Shown here: positions 3,596-5,329 of the stretch, piece by piece
Position numbering within the stretch: position 1 is the first letter of the stretch
How the letters are laid out: the number at the start of each line of letters is the position of its first letter
Assembly (NCBI GenBank): GCA_002343485.1
Contig: DDST01000164.1
Location: 1 to 5,329 of the forward strand
Direction: 5' to 3'
Length of the DNA stretch: 5,329 nt
Origin: Proteobacteria bacterium UBA2383
Lineage (GTDB): Bacteria > Pseudomonadota > Gammaproteobacteria > Competibacterales > Competibacteraceae
Position numbers and translations under genes: made by a program
The notes under the pieces: generated by a model
The model's database searches: none
What the model saw: the letters and a program-made list of their open reading frames with translations, nothing else
What the model was told of the DNA's origin: nothing

Positions 3596-5329
3596 ATGAC
3601 CGACTTGACCGTGTACTTCAAAAAGCCCGCAGATTGGGCGGACAGCGTTTATATCCATTACTGGAATGCTCAACCGGGCCGCTCGGCCACCACGTGGCCA
3701 GGTATTCGCATGATCCCCAACGATGACGGCTGGTTCATTCATCGCCTTGAGGGAATCAAAGCCGCCAGCTTGATCTTCAGCGATGGTCAAGGCTGGCAAA
3801 CCAGCGATCTGCGCCGGGAGCGCGATGGATTTTACCGGAATGGCGAATGGTACGATCAGCAACCTGATGATTCTCCGGGCAGCACCGCCGGTAATCCCGC
3901 ACCGTCTGCTTCTCCTAAAGTCGCGGTTGACCCGCTGCCCCGTGGTCCTATCGACCCTGCGGGTCCATTGGGCGACTTCCGCGAGGAAACGATCTACTTC
4001 CTGCTGACGGCCCGTTTTTACGAAGGCGATCCCAGCACCAGTTTCTTCTGCCGCGACCGCATTAAGTTCAACCGCGAAACCGGCCAGCCGGAAGACCCTC
4101 ACTGGCGTGGCGACTTCAAGGGCCTGATCCAGCGGCTGGATTACATCCGTGATCTGGGCTTCACTGCCATTTGGATCACGCCACCGGTGGAAAATCGCAG
4201 CGGTCTCGATTATCACGGCTATCATGCCTATGACTGGACCCGGATCGATCCCCGGCTGGAATCCCCAGACGCCACCTATCAGAATTTAATCGACGAGGCG
4301 CACAAGCGCGGCATCAAGATTATTCAGGACGTGGTGGTCAACCACTCGTGCCAATACGGCATTCGCGGCAAGGTCCACATCGACCATCTACCAATCAAGT
4401 ACTACATCCCGCAAGGCTCCGGGCATGGCCAGGTCAATCATGGTCCCTACCAGGGCAACCTGGGGAATTACGCGTGGCCGAACCGGGATGACATCGACAA
4501 TCCGGCCGCACCGGCGTGGTACCGGGAACGGCACACCTCTGACCCAGAAGGTAAGATTCCGCTAGTCGATCCTAAGACTGGCGAGACCGTGCCCAAGCCC
4601 GGCTATAACCCAGGCCGTTTCTTCGGCATCGACGCCCAAACGCTTGATCCCGAATGGTACATGCAGCATGGCTTCATCTGCGGCGGCGACTGGGAAAGCG
4701 CAGCGGTGCAGTTGAAACACATTGCTGGCGACTGCATCAACTTGGCCACGGAGCGGCAAAACGTCAAGGATTACCTGATTAGCTCCATTAATCGCTATCT
4801 TGACATGGGAGTAGACGCGCTGCGCATCGACACGGTTAAACACGTCCCGCGCGACAATCTGCTGGAATATGTCAATGCCTGGAAGGCGCATAAGCCGGGC
4901 TTGTTTGTGTTCGGCGAAAATCTGGTCAAAGGTTACGGCTGGGGCGATCTGGGCGGCGGCGACAATGGCCCCTCCTTCATCCGCCCGTGGTGGTACACCC
5001 GCTTAGGCCACGATCCCCGTGACCCGAATTCCGGGGGCGACTCGGGATTCCCGCAACTTGATTTTGGCCTGTTTTCTACCTTCCGCGACAATCTCAGCCG
5101 GGGCAGCTATGACGGCGTTGCCCGGGTACTGGAGATGGACTGGATTTACGGCAACGCCAGCACCTTGGTCACCTTCCTGCAAAACCATGATGTAGGTCCG
5201 GACAATGACTTCCGCTTCCGCTTCAAGGGTGAACAATGGATGGCGGCAGCGGCCTACAATCTGCTATGGACGGTCCGTGGCATTCCCTGCCTGTACTACG
5301 GTGAAGAAATCGAGTTCATGAAGGGCGCG
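3596..5329 (+). CDS. GH13 alpha-amylase-family enzyme with N-terminal starch-binding module (3' truncated by window)
   Basis: The enzyme cleaves or rearranges alpha-1,4-glucan (starch, glycogen, maltodextrin). The 578 codons in the window begin with a CBM26-like starch-binding module (about residues 3-86: VYFKKPADW, VYIHYWN, TTWPG, DGWF, LIFSDGQGWQTSDL, NGEWYD). A Pro/Ala/Ser-rich linker follows (about 87-126), then the GH13 barrel from about 128. Visible GH13 motifs: YHGYHAYD (206-213), region I DVVVNH (245-250), region II ALRIDTVKH with nucleophile Asp412 and Arg410, region III FGEN with acid/base Glu441, and region IV FLQNHD with Asp532. GIPCLYYGEE marks the last barrel strand. All three catalytic acids are present, so it should be active. 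No signal peptide is seen, which suggests action in the cytoplasm on glycogen or maltodextrins. ATG 3596 is the only standard start in the frame, which opens after TGA at 3533-3535; the ribosome binding site (GGA at 3584-3586) is weak. The exact specificity within GH13 cannot be told. The rest of the barrel and any C-terminal domain lie beyond the window. Confidence 0.94.
   Translation, partial: MTDLTVYFKKPADWADSVYIHYWNAQPGRSATTWPGIRMIPNDDGWFIHRLEGIKAASLIFSDGQGWQTSDLRRERDGFYRNGEWYDQQPDDSPGSTAGNPAPSASPKVAVDPLPRGPIDPAGPLGDFREETIYFLLTARFYEGDPSTSFFCRDRIKFNRETGQPEDPHWRGDFKGLIQRLDYIRDLGFTAIWITPPVENRSGLDYHGYHAYDWTRIDPRLESPDATYQNLIDEAHKRGIKIIQDVVVNHSCQYGIRGKVHIDHLPIKYYIPQGSGHGQVNHGPYQGNLGNYAWPNRDDIDNPAAPAWYRERHTSDPEGKIPLVDPKTGETVPKPGYNPGRFFGIDAQTLDPEWYMQHGFICGGDWESAAVQLKHIAGDCINLATERQNVKDYLISSINRYLDMGVDALRIDTVKHVPRDNLLEYVNAWKAHKPGLFVFGENLVKGYGWGDLGGGDNGPSFIRPWWYTRLGHDPRDPNSGGDSGFPQLDFGLFSTFRDNLSRGSYDGVARVLEMDWIYGNASTLVTFLQNHDVGPDNDFRFRFKGEQWMAAAAYNLLWTVRGIPCLYYGEEIEFMKGA

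Noticed and set aside
3593..4225. Open frame of 210 codons on the reverse strand
   Set aside because: It lies wholly opposite the amylase gene, whose CBM and GH13 motifs are certain; the reverse product has no recognisable domain. The same holds for reverse frames at 4562-4891 and 5003-5236.
1..5329. CRISPR array, tRNA, rRNA, complete insertion sequence or riboswitch
   Set aside because: No regularly spaced repeats, no tRNA cloverleaf or rRNA signature, no transposase with terminal repeats, and no preQ1-riboswitch-like element was recognised before queD.

Overview
The window looks like part of a chromosome from a proteobacterium, most likely a gammaproteobacterium. The middle protein domain of the QueD-like gene and the QueE protein resemble the gammaproteobacterial/betaproteobacterial forms, and coding sequence is moderately GC-rich. 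A glycogen- or starch-handling lineage is possible, but no species can be named from this window alone.

Layout: (1) Positions 1-415 are a gene-poor, degraded left edge. About 150 bases are AT-rich, followed by two possible gene remnants on opposite strands that meet near 230: an integrase-like N-terminus on + and a DNA-methyltransferase-like C-terminus on -. (2) Positions 416-1099 (-) encode a 227-residue protein in which I can trace the active-site pattern of ribosome-inactivating proteins (ricin A / Shiga toxin A family, rRNA N-glycosidases). It has a strong Shine-Dalgarno site. (3) A possible small gene lies directly upstream of it (1135-1314, -). (4) Positions 1488-3215 (-) hold a tightly coupled queD-queE pair for making the 7-deazaguanine core of queuosine. 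The queD product is unusual: it has three QueD/PTPS domains in tandem, with the catalytic residues divided between the second and third. (5) Positions 3219-3595 are an intergenic region between divergent genes. (6) Positions 3596-5329 (+) carry the first 578 codons of a GH13 alpha-amylase-family enzyme with an N-terminal starch-binding module; it runs off the window.

How the genes fit together: the QueD-like protein converts dihydroneopterin triphosphate to 6-carboxytetrahydropterin, and QueE converts that to 7-carboxy-7-deazaguanine. QueC and the later queuosine enzymes are not in this window. The RIP-like gene reads in the same direction downstream of queE but is separated from it by about 390 bases and has its own ribosome binding site. 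It need not share the pathway and may be an accessory gene, in keeping with the gene debris beside it. The amylase is transcribed away from this cluster and belongs to intracellular alpha-glucan metabolism. The two main points for follow-up are the bacterial RIP-like protein and the triple-domain QueD with a divided active site.
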